DNA from: an uncultured Lachnospiraceae bacterium
Lineage (GTDB): Bacteria > Bacillota > Clostridia > Lachnospirales > Lachnospiraceae
Assembly: GCA_946409475.1 (NCBI GenBank)
Contig: CAMJWQ010000142.1
Location: 1-8,386, forward strand
Direction: 5' to 3'
Length of the DNA stretch: 8,386 nt
Positions 1-6,890 of the stretch are shown piece after piece. A model generated the notes under the pieces. It made no database searches, was not told the origin of the DNA, and was given only the letters and a program-made list of their open reading frames with translations. Positions within the stretch are counted from its first letter, which is position 1, and each line of letters opens with the position of its first letter. The position numbers and the translations under genes were made by a program.

Positions 1-131
1 ATATATAATATGAGGATATCATTATATTATTCACTTGTCAATTATTTCCATTAACTAGATGTGAAAAGTAGTAATTTAGTAAATCAGCATATCCAAGCAG
101 CAAATTCTTTTAAGAAATGCTTATGTTAATT

Positions 132-145
132 CAAAATTAATTTTG
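132..145. repeat. 14-bp perfect AT-rich palindrome
   Basis: CAAAATTAATTTTG equals its own reverse complement; the symmetry stops at the next base on each side. It is AT-rich apart from the terminal C/G pair. It could be a protein binding site or simply chance symmetry in AT-rich DNA. As RNA it would make a poor hairpin because it has no loop, and no U-tract follows, so it is not an intrinsic terminator. Confidence 0.4.
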
Positions 146-251
146 TACGGTATATAAACTCTAAAAGACCAGCCGAATAGCCGGAAGGCTGATATTTATT
201 GGTATCAAAACTCCCGGAATGGTAAATATATGATTATGACGGGATACGGTA

Positions 252-280
252 TTGTAGAGAATGGCAAATTATTATATAAT
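252..280 (+). promoter_or_regulatory. Candidate sigma-A promoter for the pfk-dnaX-ybaB-recR block
   Basis: The -10 box TATAAT at 275-280 is a perfect consensus match. The -35 candidate TTGTAG at 252-257 matches only the TTG of TTGACA, with an ideal 17-nt spacer. Transcription would start near 287, giving a leader of about 138 nt before the pfk ATG that contains the 12-bp palindrome at 364-375. Perfect -10 matches are common in DNA this AT-rich, so this is a reasonable but unproven assignment. A competing -10 (TATAAT, 399-404) lies nearer the gene but has no good -35 box. Confidence 0.4.
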
Positions 281-363
281 ACTTTAAAATGGCTGTTTGT
301 AGTCTGCTGAAAGAAACAATATTTTGGGAATGCAGTTCATCTTATTCTATGTATATTGCAAAG

Positions 364-375
364 ACGCCTAGGCGT
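364..375. promoter_or_regulatory. 12-bp perfect palindrome, possible operator
   Basis: ACGCCTAGGCGT is a perfect palindrome, and its GC content stands out against the AT-rich surroundings. It ends 49 nt before the pfk start codon. If the TATAAT at 399-404 is the active -10 box, with transcription starting near 411, the palindrome is centred at about -41.5. That is the usual site for an activator touching RNA polymerase next to a weak -35. If the promoter at 252-280 is used, the palindrome lies in the 5' leader and would act as a roadblock or RNA element. The symmetry is seen directly; the function is inferred. Confidence 0.4.
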
Positions 376-424
376 ATCGAAAGTACTACACCGTTAATTA
401 TAATACAGGAGAGGGCGTGGAAAT

Positions 425-1498
425 ATGAAACGAATCGGGTTACTTACCAGCGGAGGAGACTGCCAGGCATTAAATGCTGCCATGAGAGGGGTTGTAAAGG
501 CATTATTTACGAATTTGGAGGATCTTGAGATCTTTGGATTTCATGAAGGCTATAAGGGTCTGATATACGGTAATTACAGAATGCTCAACTACAGAGATTT
601 TTCGGGAATATTAACGGTGGGAGGAACTATTTTAGGGACTTCAAGACAGCCTTACAAATTGATGAGGATTCCCGATGAAAACGGGCTGGATAAGGTGGAG
701 GCCATGAAGCTTACTTATCATAAGCTAAGATTGGATTGCTTAGTGATACTGGGAGGAAACGGAACCCACAAGACGGCTAACCTGTTAAAGGATGAAGGCT
801 TGAATATTATCACCCTGCCTAAAACCATAGATAATGATATTTGGGGTACGGATATGACCTTTGGTTTCCAAAGTGCGGTCAATATCGCCTCCGATGCCAT
901 TGACTGTATTCACACCACGGCCGCTTCCCACGGCAGGGTTTTTATTGTGGAGGTAATGGGACATAAAGTCGGATGGCTGACTTTATATGCAGGCATAGCG
1001 GGAGGAGCAGATATTATATTGATTCCCGAAATACCCTATAGTATAAATTCCATCGAAAAAGCGATTAATAAACGAACAGCCAGAGGAAGCCATTTTACCA
1101 TATTGGCGGTTGCGGAAGGAGCCATTTCGCAGGAGGACGCTCTTTTATCAAAAAAAGAATTACGAGAAAAAAATAAAATGAGCCATCATCCTTCCGTTTC
1201 CTATGAGATAGCAGAACAGATCGCACAGAAGACGGGGCAGGAAGTAAGAATTACCGTACCCGGGCACATGCAAAGAGGCGGCAGTCCCTGTGCCTATGAC
1301 AGAGTATTAGCCACCAGATTCGGAGCAGCAGCAGCAGATTTGATTATAAAGGAAGAATACGGTAATATGGTAGCTATGATCAATGGTGAAATTACTAAGG
1401 TTCCTTTAGAAGAAGTGGCAGGAAGATTAAAAATGGTTTCTCCGGATTCCAGTATTGTTAAAGAGACAAAATTGATAGGAATCAGTTTTGGTGATTAA
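425..1498 (+). CDS. pfkA: 6-phosphofructokinase, mixed-substrate (PPi/ATP-type) subfamily
   Basis: Phosphorylates fructose 6-phosphate to fructose 1,6-bisphosphate in cytoplasmic glycolysis. The 357-residue protein shows the phosphofructokinase landmarks in order: a GGD loop (10-12) in GGDCQALN, GTSR with Arg74, GGNGT (110-114), PKTIDND (132-138) with the catalytic Asp136, MGHKVGW (178-184), VAEG (229-232) and GHMQRGGSP (280-288). It is longer than the roughly 320-residue E. coli PfkA. Two positions that separate phosphoryl donors disagree: Gly113 (E. coli Gly104) suggests ATP, while Lys133 (E. coli position 124) is typical of pyrophosphate enzymes. ATP use with a PPi-lineage scaffold is my best guess. 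The start is well supported: AGGAGAGGG lies 9 nt upstream and MKRIGLLTSGGD is a normal N-terminus. The stop lies 14 nt before dnaX, implying co-transcription. Confidence 0.93.
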   Translation: MKRIGLLTSGGDCQALNAAMRGVVKALFTNLEDLEIFGFHEGYKGLIYGNYRMLNYRDFSGILTVGGTILGTSRQPYKLMRIPDENGLDKVEAMKLTYHKLRLDCLVILGGNGTHKTANLLKDEGLNIITLPKTIDNDIWGTDMTFGFQSAVNIASDAIDCIHTTAASHGRVFIVEVMGHKVGWLTLYAGIAGGADIILIPEIPYSINSIEKAINKRTARGSHFTILAVAEGAISQEDALLSKKELREKNKMSHHPSVSYEIAEQIAQKTGQEVRITVPGHMQRGGSPCAYDRVLATRFGAAAADLIIKEEYGNMVAMINGEITKVPLEEVAGRLKMVSPDSSIVKETKLIGISFGD

Positions 1499-1512
1499 AT
1501 GGGAGCAAAATT

Positions 1513-3096
1513 ATGTCATATACAGCGTTATATCGTAAGTGGCGTCCTGATAACTTTGAGGATGTAAAAGGACAAGAGCATATCGTAACTACCTTAAAAA
1601 ATCAAGTGAAAGCGAACCGTATCGGACATGCTTACTTATTTTGCGGTACCAGAGGTACGGGAAAAACAACCATAGCTAAGATTTTTGCAAGAACCGTAAA
1701 CTGTGAAAATCCCGACAACGGTAACCCCTGCGGTATCTGCGATAGCTGTAAGTCGATTTCTTCCGGGACTTCCATGAATATCATGGAAATTGACGCTGCC
1801 TCCAATAACGGAGTGGACAATATCAGAGAGATTAAAGATGAGGTTTTTTATCCTCCTGCGGAAGGGAAATATAAAGTATATATCATAGATGAGGTTCATA
1901 TGCTTTCAATAGGAGCCTTTAATGCCCTTTTAAAGACCTTGGAAGAACCCCCGTCTTATGTGATATTTATTTTGGCCACGACGGAAGTGAATAAAATACC
2001 TGTCACCATACTATCCAGGTGCCAGCGGTATGATTTTAAGAGAATTACCATAGATACCATAAAAGAACGGCTTCAGGAATTAATGCTTCGGGAAAATCTG
2101 GATGTGGAGGAAAAGGCACTCCGCTATATTGCAAAGGCGGCCGACGGTTCCATGCGCGATGCTTTAAGTCTCTTAGATCAATGCATTGCCTTTTATCTGG
2201 GAGAAAGGCTGACCTATGAAAAGACCCTGACGGTATTGGGAGCAATTGATGCGGAGGTATATAGTGAAATGCTGCGCCTGATTATAAACCAGGATGTATC
2301 CGGGGCCATTCATTTGCTGGAAGCGGTAATCATGAGGGGCAGTGATATTACCCAATTCGTCACTGATTTTTCCTGGTATTTCCGAAATCTTCTTTTGGTA
2401 AAAAGCAGTGATAATATGGAGGATGTTTTAGATATGGCGGCGGAGTCCGTTGTCAGATTAAAGGAAGAGGCCGCCATGATAGATAGTGCATCTATTATGC
2501 GGTATATCCGTATCTTTTCCGAATTGGCGGGACAAATGAAGTATGCGGCACAAAAGAGGGTTCTTTTGGAAATGACATTGATTCGTTTATGTAAGCCTGC
2601 CATGGATGTGGATACGGATTCCTTACTGGAAAGAATCCGTATACTGGAGGAAAAGATAGAAAAGGGTATACCTGCAGCAAGAGAACCGGGTATGCGGAAA
2701 ACGGAGAACCATAAAGAAGAGCTCCAAAAAGAAAAACCGGCAATGAAAGAGAAATCGAAGGCTTTATCCGGTGACATTAAAAACATAGTGGATAACTGGA
2801 AAAGATTTATGGCAAAATTTGAATATCCTGCCAGAGCGTTCATTAATCAGGCTAAAAAGTATGCTTCTCCGGATGATAAACTGGTTATCGTGGGACAAGA
2901 CCTGACTGCCCATGGTTATCTGGAACGGAACAAAGAACATATAGAAAGCTTATTAAGTGAAATGATAGGCAAGAACATAGAGATCATTATTCCTAAATTT
3001 GAAGGTAATAAGCATATAGAAGATTCCTGCTTGCAGCTGGAACAAAAAATATTAATGAATATTGAAACCGAAACAGAATTTAAAGGAGGATTTTAA
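1513..3096 (+). CDS. dnaX: DNA polymerase III subunit gamma/tau (clamp loader)
   Basis: ATPase subunit of the clamp loader that places the beta sliding clamp on primed DNA and ties polymerase to the replisome. The 527-residue protein starts with SYTALYRKWRP, typical of DnaX. It has Walker A GTRGTGKTT (45-53), a zinc-binding set of Cys64, Cys73, Cys76 and Cys79, Walker B ending in DEVH (126-129), sensor 1 LATTE (154-158), the SRC arginine-finger motif (168-170) and sensor 2 GSMRDALSLLDQ (212-223). The collar domain follows to about 370, then a charged Lys/Glu-rich linker (about 377-416) and a C-terminal domain (about 419-527) expected to contact polymerase. The length is normal for Clostridia. 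GGGAG lies 7 nt before the ATG. No classical A AAA AAG slippery site is seen in the linker, so only the full-length tau form is predicted. The last codons carry the ybaB ribosome binding site. Confidence 0.97.
   Translation: MSYTALYRKWRPDNFEDVKGQEHIVTTLKNQVKANRIGHAYLFCGTRGTGKTTIAKIFARTVNCENPDNGNPCGICDSCKSISSGTSMNIMEIDAASNNGVDNIREIKDEVFYPPAEGKYKVYIIDEVHMLSIGAFNALLKTLEEPPSYVIFILATTEVNKIPVTILSRCQRYDFKRITIDTIKERLQELMLRENLDVEEKALRYIAKAADGSMRDALSLLDQCIAFYLGERLTYEKTLTVLGAIDAEVYSEMLRLIINQDVSGAIHLLEAVIMRGSDITQFVTDFSWYFRNLLLVKSSDNMEDVLDMAAESVVRLKEEAAMIDSASIMRYIRIFSELAGQMKYAAQKRVLLEMTLIRLCKPAMDVDTDSLLERIRILEEKIEKGIPAAREPGMRKTENHKEELQKEKPAMKEKSKALSGDIKNIVDNWKRFMAKFEYPARAFINQAKKYASPDDKLVIVGQDLTAHGYLERNKEHIESLLSEMIGKNIEIIIPKFEGNKHIEDSCLQLEQKILMNIETETEFKGGF
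3082..3089 (+). promoter_or_regulatory. Strong ribosome binding site deciding the ybaB start
   Basis: AAAGGAGG lies within the last codons of dnaX, 8 nt before the ATG at 3098. It decides the ybaB start against an in-frame upstream ATG at 3062, which has no such site and would add 12 residues unlike the family N-terminus. Its position inside dnaX suggests translation of the two genes is linked. Confidence 0.85.
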
Positions 3097-3097
3097 G

Positions 3098-3457
3098 ATG
3101 GCAAAAAGAGGTGGATTTCCCGGAGGAATGGGCATGCCCGGAAATATGAACAATTTAATGAAGCAGGCTCAGAAGATGCAAAAGCAGATGGAGGAGAGCC
3201 AAAAGGAATTAGAAACTAAGGAATATACGGCAACAGCAGGCGGTGGAGCCGTAGAGATCACCGTATCAGGTAAAAAAGAAATTACCAAAGTGAAGCTGGA
3301 TAAGGATGCGGTGGATCCGGATGATGTGGAAATGCTGGAGGATCTGATCATGGCGGCAGCCAATGAAGCTTTCCGGAAGATGGAAGAGGAAACATCTGCG
3401 GTAATGTCTAAATTAACAGGAGGATTAGGCGGCGGCCTGGGAGGATTTCCTTTCTAA
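3098..3457 (+). CDS. ybaB: YbaB/EbfC family nucleoid-associated DNA-binding protein
   Basis: Small dimeric protein that binds DNA and is thought to help organise the nucleoid; the family is almost always encoded between dnaX and recR. The 119-residue product has a Gly/Met-rich N-terminus (residues 5-17), then a Gln/Lys/Met-rich helix (about 19-43), the conserved core with AGGGAVEITVSG (about 48-59) and VDPDDVEMLEDLI (about 75-87), and a helix ending near residue 107. The tail is glycine-rich (GGLGGGLGGFPF). The Gly-rich ends are, from memory, common in clostridial members. The ATG follows the dnaX stop by a single nucleotide, and its own stop TAA shares one base with the recR ATG. It may support recombination repair with RecR, but the exact role is not settled for the family. 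Confidence 0.95.
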   Translation: MAKRGGFPGGMGMPGNMNNLMKQAQKMQKQMEESQKELETKEYTATAGGGAVEITVSGKKEITKVKLDKDAVDPDDVEMLEDLIMAAANEAFRKMEEETSAVMSKLTGGLGGGLGGFPF

Positions 3458-4053
3458 TGGAGGTTTACAGCGGACATATTAATAAATTAATTGAAGAACT
3501 TTCCGGATTGCCGGGCATAGGTATAAAATCGGCGCAGCGTCTGGCCTTTCATTTGATCAATATGCCGGCGGAAAGGGTGGAAAGCCTGTCAAAAGCCATG
3601 GTGGACGCCAAGCAGAATGTAAAATACTGCTCCAATTGCTTTACTCTGACGGATGATGAACTGTGTCCTATCTGTAAAAGTGCAAAAAGGGATAAGGAGA
3701 CCATCATGGTGGTAGAAAACACGAGAGATATGGCGGCATATGAAAAAACGGGAAAATATGAGGGAGTATATCATGTACTTCACGGAGCCATATCACCAAT
3801 GCTGGGAATCGGGCCGAAGGATATTAAAATAAAAGAACTGATGACAAGACTTCAAAAAGAGGTTAAGGAGGTTATCATTGCTACCAATTCCAATCTGGAA
3901 GGGGAGACAACGGCAATGTATATCAGTAAGCTGATTAAGCCCAGCGGAATTAAGGTAAGCAGGATTGCCAGCGGTGTTCCCGTTGGCGGTGATTTGGAGT
4001 ATATAGATGAGATTACCCTGCTGCGGGCCCTGGAAGGGCGGACGGAGTTGTGA
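3457..4053 (+). CDS. recR: Recombination mediator protein RecR
   Basis: With RecO (and RecF) it helps load RecA onto single-stranded DNA at gaps during recombinational repair. The 198-residue protein is full length. It has an N-terminal helix-hairpin-helix with LPGIG (18-22) and SAQRLAFHL (25-33), a four-cysteine zinc finger (Cys58, Cys61, Cys70, Cys73), and a Toprim domain starting at MVVENTRD (84-91) with VLHGAISP (107-114) and the later ATNSNLEGETTA segment. The conserved GVPVGGDLEY comes near the C-terminus. The start overlaps the ybaB stop by one base (TAATG). The nearest purine-rich site, GGGAGG at 3439-3444, is 12 nt upstream, rather far, so re-initiation by ribosomes finishing ybaB is likely. 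No intrinsic terminator follows. Confidence 0.96.
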   Translation: MEVYSGHINKLIEELSGLPGIGIKSAQRLAFHLINMPAERVESLSKAMVDAKQNVKYCSNCFTLTDDELCPICKSAKRDKETIMVVENTRDMAAYEKTGKYEGVYHVLHGAISPMLGIGPKDIKIKELMTRLQKEVKEVIIATNSNLEGETTAMYISKLIKPSGIKVSRIASGVPVGGDLEYIDEITLLRALEGRTEL

Positions 4054-4059
4054 TTCTAT

Positions 4060-4102
4060 GCCTTTACCTGATGTCTAAAGCTTGTAACCGGCAGATAAAG
4101 GC
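4060..4102. repeat. 7-bp inverted repeat in the recR-galM gap
   Basis: GCCTTTA at 4060-4066 is matched by TAAAGGC at 4096-4102 with 29 nt between. The stem is short, the loop large and no U-tract follows, so it is not a convincing terminator. It may be chance, or a binding site or weak RNA fold in the 97-nt gap between recR and galM. I found no good -35/-10 pair in this gap; TTGTAA at 4082-4087 and TAAAAT at 4111-4116 are 23 nt apart, too far for a normal promoter. Confidence 0.2.
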
Positions 4103-4150
4103 TGAAGAAATAAAATGGTATTAAGTATTGGAGAAGGTGAGGAACGATAA

Positions 4151-5197
4151 ATGAAAATACAAAGGGATATTTTCGGACGAACGAAAAAAGGAGAGAGTAT
4201 ATCCGTAATTACATTGGAAAATAAAAGAGGCATGAAGGCTCGTGTGATTAATTACGGAGCCATTTTAGTATCTTTATGTGTGCCGGACAAAAACGGAAAC
4301 ATGGATGATGTGGTATTAGGTTATGATGACCTTTCAGGCTATGAATCCAACGGCAGCTTTTTTGGCTGTACAATAGGCAGAAATGCCAACAGAACAGCCA
4401 ATGCGGCATTTGTAATTGAGGGGAAGGAATACAGGCTGGAAGCAAATGAAGGCGAAAATAATCTTCATAGCAGCTTTACGGAAGGCTTTCATAAAAAAGT
4501 ATGGAATTACGGCTGCGGGGAAGAGAATAATGAGGTGGTTCTTACATATGACAGCCCGGCCGGTGAACAGGGTTTTCCGGGAAGCCTGCGGGTCAGTGTA
4601 ACGTATCGTTTGACGGAGGACAATGAACTGCAGATTATCTATCATGGCATAAGTGATAAGAAAACCGTGATCAATCTTACCAATCACACGTATTTTAATC
4701 TTGCAGGGCATAATAAGGGAGATATACTAAAGCATAAGCTCATGATAAGAGCATCTCATTATACACCTGTTAAAAAGGGAGCCATACCGACGGGAGAAAT
4801 AGCGGCCGTGGAGGGAACACCCATGGATTTTAGAAGCTTTAAGGAAATAGGAAAAGAGATTGAAGAGCCCTTTTCCCAGTTACGGCTGGCAGGAGGCTAT
4901 GACCATAACTGGGCATTGGATACGCAGCAGGGTAAAGTGGAAAAAATAGCGGAAGTGAAGGAAGAAAACTCAGGCAGAAGCATGGAGGTTTACAGTGACC
5001 TGCCGGGAGTTCAGTTTTATGCCGGAAATTTTATCGCAGATTGTACGGGGAAGCAAAAAGCAGCCTATACAAAACGAAACGGGTTATGCCTGGAAACACA
5101 ATATTTTCCCAACGCCGTCAATGAACCGGCATTTGTATCTCCGGTCTTTGAAGCAGGTGAAGAATATAAAGCAACGACCATCTATAAATTTTTATGA
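4151..5197 (+). CDS. galM: Aldose 1-epimerase (galactose mutarotase)
   Basis: Interconverts alpha and beta forms of galactose, glucose or related sugars in the cytoplasm, feeding the Leloir pathway or other sugar kinases. The 348-residue length is normal. Family motifs are GRNANRTANAAF (76-87), NNLHS with His106, NHTYFNLAGH (178-187) with the probable catalytic acid His179, GYDHNW (249-254) with Asp251, and LETQYFPNA (314-322) with the probable catalytic base Glu315. All expected active-site residues are present and there is no signal peptide. The ATG follows AGGTGAGG at 4135-4142 by 8 nt. It is separated from recR by 97 nt but lies only 49 nt before the response regulator, so it probably belongs functionally with the two-component system. 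Sugar specificity cannot be read from the sequence. Confidence 0.95.
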   Translation: MKIQRDIFGRTKKGESISVITLENKRGMKARVINYGAILVSLCVPDKNGNMDDVVLGYDDLSGYESNGSFFGCTIGRNANRTANAAFVIEGKEYRLEANEGENNLHSSFTEGFHKKVWNYGCGEENNEVVLTYDSPAGEQGFPGSLRVSVTYRLTEDNELQIIYHGISDKKTVINLTNHTYFNLAGHNKGDILKHKLMIRASHYTPVKKGAIPTGEIAAVEGTPMDFRSFKEIGKEIEEPFSQLRLAGGYDHNWALDTQQGKVEKIAEVKEENSGRSMEVYSDLPGVQFYAGNFIADCTGKQKAAYTKRNGLCLETQYFPNAVNEPAFVSPVFEAGEEYKATTIYKFL

Positions 5198-5220
5198 TCA
5201 GGGTTTGCAATAGGAAGGTT

Positions 5221-5250
5221 ATGTCAAATATTGGAGCGGGTAAAGCATGA
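5221..5250 (+). CDS. Possible 9-codon leader mini-cistron (MSNIGAGKA)
   Basis: In the galM-to-regulator gap, ATG at 5221 opens a 9-codon frame whose TGA stop overlaps the response regulator ATG in the tetranucleotide ATGA (5247-5250). A purine-rich AGGAAGG (5212-5218) precedes it, though spacing to the ATG is short. The arrangement could deliver terminating ribosomes to the regulator start, whose own site (GGAG, 5233-5236, 10 nt before its ATG) lies within the mini-frame. There is no sequence homology to support a functional peptide, and short frames like this arise often by chance. Confidence 0.2.
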   Translation: MSNIGAGKA

Positions 5251-6881
5251 TTAAGGTGTTTTTGGTGGAAGACGAAATCGTGATGCGGGAAGGTATTAAA
5301 AACAACATTGACTGGGCACAGGAGGGCTTTGATTTCGTCGGTGAGGCCAGTGATGGAGAATTGGCATATCCCATGATCAAAAAGTTAAAACCCGATATAG
5401 TAATTACGGATATTAAAATGCCTTTTATGGATGGCTTGGAATTAAGCAGGCTGGTAAAGGCAGAATACCCGGAGATAAAGGTGATTATCCTAAGCGGTTA
5501 TGACGAATTTGATTATGCGAAGAAAGCCATTAACATAGGTGTTACGGAATATTTATTAAAGCCCATTACCGGAAATAAGCTGATGGAGGCAGTAAAACAG
5601 GTAGCCAAAATAATAGAGGAAGAAAAACGGCAGCAGGAATATATTGAAAAATTTGAAAGGGAAATGAAGGAAAATGAGACTCTGGAAAGGCAGAAGTTTT
5701 TCTATGAAATCGTAAATAACAAGCTGCCCGTTGCGGAAATACTGGAAAAAGGGAACGGATTAGGCATTGATTTATGGGGCAGTGCTTATAATATTATTCT
5801 GCTGCACATATTTTTAAAGGATGCAAATACCGAACAATATTCCGATACGATTTTATCCGTTGAGGAAGAGCTGGAAGAACATTTTAAGGATAAAAAGGAT
5901 ATTAACCTATTCAGCAGAGCTTTGGAGGGCTGGTCCTTCTTAGTGAAGGAAACAGGGGAACGCAGTATCAGCGAAATCATTGACGGATATATTGAAGAAT
6001 TAACGAAGATCATTTTATCCTATACGGAGTTAAGCTTTTTTATGGGAGTCGGTAAAACGGTACATAGGCTGCGGGAAGTGGGAATTGCCTTTGATGAAGC
6101 CAATAAAGCCTTTGCTTTTCGGTATATCATGAATAAAAATAAAGTGGTATACAGTGAGAAATTAAATACGAATGAATACCTGGCCAATACCCAGGCCGGC
6201 CCGGACATTGATTTGGAGCAAATAGACATTGGTAAACTGGAGCAATCGGCCATCGAAGAATTTTTGAAATTCGGCAGTAAAAATGACATAAAGAATTTCG
6301 TTGAAGAATATTTTTACAGTATTGGACAGGCCAATATGAATTCTCTCATCTTCAGGCAGTATATTACCATGAATATCTATTTCTGCGTAGTATCGTTTAT
6401 GAAAGGGCTGGGATGTAATACCGCAGTATTAACGGAAAAATGTGGTTATCTGGAGGAGGTCCACAAAGTAATAACCTGTATTGATGAAACAAAGCAATAT
6501 TTAGGGACATTATTTGAGAATGCCATAACCTACCGGAACCAGGTATCGAATAAAAAGTATGGAAAGCTGATAAACAGTGCGCAAAATTATATTTTACATA
6601 ATTATCACAAGGAGGATGTTTCTCTGAATCTGGTTGCTGCAAGCGTAAACCTAAGCCCTAACCATTTTTCAACTATTTTCAGCCAGGAGGCAGGAAAGAC
6701 CTTTATTGAATACCTGACGGATGTGCGAATGGAAAAGGCGAAGGAGCTTTTGCGCTATTCCGATTTAAGAAACTCTGAGATAGCCTTTAAAGTAGGATAC
6801 AAGGATGCCCACTATTTTAGTTATATCTTTAAAAAGACCCAAAATTGTTCGCCGAAGGAATTTCGTTCAAAAGGAAAATAA
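5247..6881 (+). CDS. AraC-type response regulator (YesN family)
   Basis: Cytoplasmic transcription factor predicted to be phosphorylated by the sensor kinase encoded next to it. The 544-residue protein begins with a receiver domain (about 1-120) with acidic pocket Glu8/Asp9, phospho-acceptor Asp55 in TDIKMPFMDG, Ser83 in LSGYDEFDYA and Lys105 in LLKPI. A Glu/Lys-rich, probably coiled-coil stretch (about 118-150) leads into a long middle region (about 150-435) with no motif I recognise; this is usual for YesN proteins. The C-terminal AraC domain (about 440-544) has two helix-turn-helix units (about 461-480 and 509-530) and ends in the typical NCSPKEFR. Such proteins usually activate sugar transport or polysaccharide-use operons. 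The kinase gene follows after 19 nt. Targets cannot be identified here; galM and genes beyond the window are candidates. Confidence 0.93.
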   Translation: MIKVFLVEDEIVMREGIKNNIDWAQEGFDFVGEASDGELAYPMIKKLKPDIVITDIKMPFMDGLELSRLVKAEYPEIKVIILSGYDEFDYAKKAINIGVTEYLLKPITGNKLMEAVKQVAKIIEEEKRQQEYIEKFEREMKENETLERQKFFYEIVNNKLPVAEILEKGNGLGIDLWGSAYNIILLHIFLKDANTEQYSDTILSVEEELEEHFKDKKDINLFSRALEGWSFLVKETGERSISEIIDGYIEELTKIILSYTELSFFMGVGKTVHRLREVGIAFDEANKAFAFRYIMNKNKVVYSEKLNTNEYLANTQAGPDIDLEQIDIGKLEQSAIEEFLKFGSKNDIKNFVEEYFYSIGQANMNSLIFRQYITMNIYFCVVSFMKGLGCNTAVLTEKCGYLEEVHKVITCIDETKQYLGTLFENAITYRNQVSNKKYGKLINSAQNYILHNYHKEDVSLNLVAASVNLSPNHFSTIFSQEAGKTFIEYLTDVRMEKAKELLRYSDLRNSEIAFKVGYKDAHYFSYIFKKTQNCSPKEFRSKGK

Positions 6882-6890
6882 AATAAATTT

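Larger units (their letters stand above)
1..424. other. AT-rich non-coding region upstream of pfk
   Basis: No convincing gene is seen on either strand in these 424 bases. The region is strongly AT-rich, especially before about position 160. It holds a 14-bp palindrome at 132-145, a short inverted repeat (CAGCC at 170-174 and GGCTG at 187-191), a candidate promoter at 252-280, a 12-bp palindrome at 364-375, and a second TATAAT at 399-404 close to the pfk ribosome binding site. A + strand frame open from 158 to 310 resembles a degenerate cell-wall-binding repeat but has no good start codon. I see no tRNA, no SRP RNA and no clear U-tract terminator. It is probably the tail of an upstream intergenic region plus the pfk leader. 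Confidence 0.7.

Noticed and set aside
1..424. SRP RNA or tRNA gene upstream of the dnaX block, as in Bacillus
   Set aside because: I found neither the conserved SRP RNA core nor a TTCGA-type tRNA T-loop with matching stems.
289..528. 79-codon + strand open frame overlapping the start of pfk
   Set aside because: It runs out of frame into the well-supported pfk gene, has no good ribosome site, and its Cys/Arg-rich composition is not protein-like.
2715..2740. A-rich run in the dnaX linker as a frameshift site for a short gamma form
   Set aside because: The codons are CAA AAA GAA AAA; slipping back one base would mismatch the first tRNA, and the A-runs are too short for strong transcriptional slippage.
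2310..2843. 177-codon - strand open frame within dnaX
   Set aside because: It is antisense to a conserved, full-length dnaX and shows no recognisable motif; long antisense frames are common in such genes.
4054..4150. Intrinsic terminator or promoter between recR and galM
   Set aside because: The inverted repeat has a 29-nt loop and no U-tract, and no -35/-10 pair with acceptable spacing is present.
3457..4995. 14-base identity ATGGAGGTTTACAG at 3457-3470 and 4982-4995
   Set aside because: Both copies encode MEVYS within unrelated genes (recR, galM); one such match is close to chance expectation in a window of this size.
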